A stretch of 64,000 nucleotides of DNA, from NCBI GenBank assembly GCA_963965975.1, contig OZ014415.1:3167001-3231000 (forward strand), given 5' to 3'. The notes below the pieces were generated by a model. The model saw only the letters and a list, made by a program, of their open reading frames with translations. It was not told the origin of the DNA and did no database searches. This DNA comes from Xestospongia bergquistia. Lineage: Eukaryota; Porifera; Demospongiae; Haplosclerida; Petrosiidae. Below are positions 61,700-64,000 of this stretch, in pieces. Numbering within the stretch: the first letter of the stretch is position 1; every line of letters starts with the position of its first letter. The translations under genes and the position numbers were made by a program.

Positions 61700-62060
61700 A
61701 AGAATTGTTGTATTTGGATCACTTAAATTGTCTAGTATTTTTTTCTTGGTATTTATATGAAAAAGCATAGCAAGAACCCGATCATGATTTGTTAACTGAA
61801 GGCAATGCTTTTCTATCTCTTTGTTTATTCCTGTGTTCAAGACAGGAATACCTAGAGAAGTAAGGTTTTCGAAAATATTTTAAAAATGAACTAACTTCAT
61901 TGACATTTGATGGAGTTACAAGAGGAAGAATTGGAGAACTTGCACTGTAGAGAGTCTGATTGCAACTTGGTATTAATGCCCAAGACTTGATAAGCTGAGC
62001 TTGATGGTGTTTGAAGATTTGAGCGTCTGTAATACATATCCACAATTCTTTTAATGTTTA
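61700..62060 (-). pseudogene. Fragment F of a third, more diverged sacsin-like paralogue
   Basis: The minus strand reads LKELWICITDAQIFKHHQAQ, SWALIPSCNQTLYSASSPIL and PLVTPSNVNEV. A shift near 61880 follows, then LTSLGIPVLN and LTNHDRVLAMLF. It aligns with NNWALLPATNQYLYCANSPV and LTDYDKVLAIIYMKH in gene A, around residue 3100. Its divergence shows it came from neither A nor B. Confidence 0.7.
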
Positions 62061-63404
62061 TATATAATATATGTAAGTATGGTGCATGTCACTTTAAATG
62101 CAAAAGGGTAGATACCATTAAAATTTTAGAATCAAGGTAATGGCAAATAACTAATTTTGTTATTACAAATTAACAGTTGGAGGCATAATTGAGGGAGGTT
62201 TGATAATCAATTAACAACACTAGTTTCTTCTATTTCTCTATACAATTTACTTTATAAAGTAATATTCAGGAGTTGATGTTTGAGCATGCATGTAATCATA
62301 TCCATAGCAGTTAGTAGTGACATAATGATGTGATGGGATGCATTTTTAATGTCATGAGAATTATTCTATATGGCAACAGGGTCCCACATCAGGTCTGCTC
62401 TTTCATTTTCATTATGACAATCCACTGATAAAGAGTCATTTGCTGCAGTAGTCAGAGAAATATTCGGGTCAAACAGATTTGGACCAATCCCAACACACTG
62501 GACCAGCTTCAGGATTGGGGCTACAATAGAGGCTGTTTAAGCAGGAATTGAGTACCCCACCATCAAAGCTCTTGGTCATTGGTCAACATGTGCATTTTCA
62601 ACTTTTATCAGAAATTGTCATAACTCACTTTCCAGATAGGAGACTAGTAATATCTTTTTAAACCTTATCACTTGATGTAAGTCAATGTTATATTTAATTT
62701 AGTGGCTCAATTATTTTAGTAATAGTACCATTGTGAGTGCTGGATTGAAGTCTTGAGCCACCCTCACTGGATGTTAGTAGTACCTCTCATGACCAATGGG
62801 TAGAGAGAGATCAGGCATTCACTCCTCCCATCCAAGGACATGCCTCAATTCAAGGATGTTGGTTATTATGACCACAATAAAATATCAAGTGTAACTAAAA
62901 TTAGGGTAATGCAATGTTAATAGGACTGCGAACCAGGCCCATATCCTCCTTTTTCCATTCTGTGTTGTTATTGGAAAGAAAAGGTATTGTCATTATAGCT
63001 GACTTTATCATGTCAGATAAATGAAGTTAAAACCCACAATTTATCATAGGCAAGCAAGTAACAGATATTTACTCTATCTGAATTAAATTTAATTTAAATT
63101 CATTATTTAAATCTAGTTAATGAGGATGGATAGAAACCATAGTACACACGTGCAGTTTAGCTCAGAGCACATTGTTGGCTGTCATTACTAAGCAACTTGA
63201 GTAATAAATATATTAGTTCTTATCATGTCATAATTATTGATCAATGTGTATAGCTCAATGTTAGTTTTGCAATTAATATGTTATTGTAATTTGATTACTG
63301 TAAACCAGAAATTATACTAAAAGACAAAGTCAAGTATAAAGAAGGAAAATCAATGGTTCATAAATTAAGAATACAATACTTTCAATGTATTAATTCAGTT
63401 TTAC
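62061..63404. other. Intergenic, no gene recognised
   Basis: AT-rich with no long open frame. 62390-62900 has slightly higher GC but no recognised motif. Confidence 0.35.
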
Positions 63405-63528
63405 CTAAGACAAAATCAAATATTAACGATTCTCTTCTTCTAATAGTTACACTTGGTGAATAATTTTCATCCTCTGACTTATCCACTGATGATTTATCTA
63501 GTAGTGGGCGTGTCTCTTCTCTTCTAGA
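63405..63528 (-). other. Probable exon, 124 nt
   Basis: Acceptor ATCTAG|TCTAGA and donor CTTAG|GTAAAA. Phase 0 reads SRREETRPLLDKSSVDKSED and continues to RRRESLIFDFVL. It is a charged, serine-rich linker-like segment with an RRRES motif suitable for phosphorylation (inference). The intron before it is the duplicated segment. Confidence 0.5.
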
Positions 63529-64000
63529 CTAGATATTGTCCTTCAGAAGTAGATAGAAATGGATAATAATCTAGTCATATCACTTAAAAAACCATAATAA
63601 ATATTGTTGGGGGACAACTTATTCAGAACAAAGCTCTGGTTCTTAAACAATTACCAATACATAATGAATCAATACAAGCTAGTCAAATGCAATATTCAAT
63701 AAATTTGATATTCAATTTATATCCTAACCTTTATCAACAATATTTTAATAAAGACTTGTACATATAATCATATTCAGAGTAAACACAAACATAGCTGGGC
63801 AGTCACATTGTGTCATTTGCAGTCAATAAGAAACCTGTGGTTTGTGTTTTGTGTACAAGCAGTTGTCTATACTAGCAGTGTGTATGCATAGACCATTTGT
63901 CTTGCTTACTAAAAGTATTAGACAGGCTTAAACTCTGAAATTGAAGTATTCAGCTCCTTAATTAAAAAGCCATGCAGGAGAGCATCTACGTCACACAAAA
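63526..64000. repeat. Right copy of the 475-bp perfect duplication (runs off the window)
   Basis: Identical to 58247-58721; see that entry. On the minus strand it is intronic sequence leading to the acceptor of the 63405-63528 exon. Confidence 0.95.

Noticed and set aside
1-64000. tRNA or rRNA genes
   Set aside because: I looked for cloverleaf box A/B patterns and rRNA signatures by eye and saw none; a tRNAscan/Infernal run would decide.

Overview
The window is AT-rich eukaryotic DNA with spliced genes, microsatellites, decayed transposons and animal-type proteins. These include a diacylglycerol lipase, two giant sacsin-like chaperones, NNMT/PNMT-type methyltransferase relics and a Death-fold exon. 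Very large single coding exons, tiny introns (57 and 92 bp) and an expanded sacsin family suggest an early-branching metazoan, most likely a demosponge such as Amphimedon. That assignment is inference; nothing in the window proves the species.

Layout. 1-1100 (+): the 3' part of an sn1-specific diacylglycerol lipase gene, cut by the window edge. 1.1-4.4 kb: non-coding sequence with simple repeats. 4.4-10.5 kb and 14.3-16.2 kb: at least 13 broken, tandemly shuffled copies of an NNMT/PNMT/TEMT-family methyltransferase, some fused to pieces of a pogo-like DNA transposon. 10.5-19.4 kb: a transposon graveyard with a pogo transposase, a Gypsy gag piece, a 512-bp MITE with TA target duplication, a non-LTR reverse transcriptase, and a Gypsy integrase end with an LTR-like 3' end.

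20.1-36.1 kb and 40.9-54.5 kb (both -): two head-to-tail sacsin-like genes, A and B, each of three exons (35 codons, 280 nt, then one exon of about 12.7 kb). The predicted proteins are 4347 and 4366 aa, with three GHKL-type sacsin repeats, a C-terminal J domain carrying HPD, and a terminal HEPN domain. They share near-identical blocks separated by diverged blocks, which points to ongoing gene conversion. Between them lie a Gypsy integrase relic, a LINE endonuclease relic and a broken sacsin piece on the + strand. More sacsin debris lies to the right (54.7-55.5 kb +, 61.1-61.7 kb +, 61.7-62.05 kb -), so this is a birth-and-death family locus.

57.4-63.5 kb (-): a series of short splice-bounded segments, mostly in phase 1, ending in a Death-fold exon. 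It looks like a partly decayed multi-exon signalling gene. A 475-bp segment of it (58247-58721) recurs without any difference at the right edge (63526-64000), with its boundary 3 nt inside a splice acceptor. I saw no tRNA, rRNA, CRISPR or prokaryotic operon structure.
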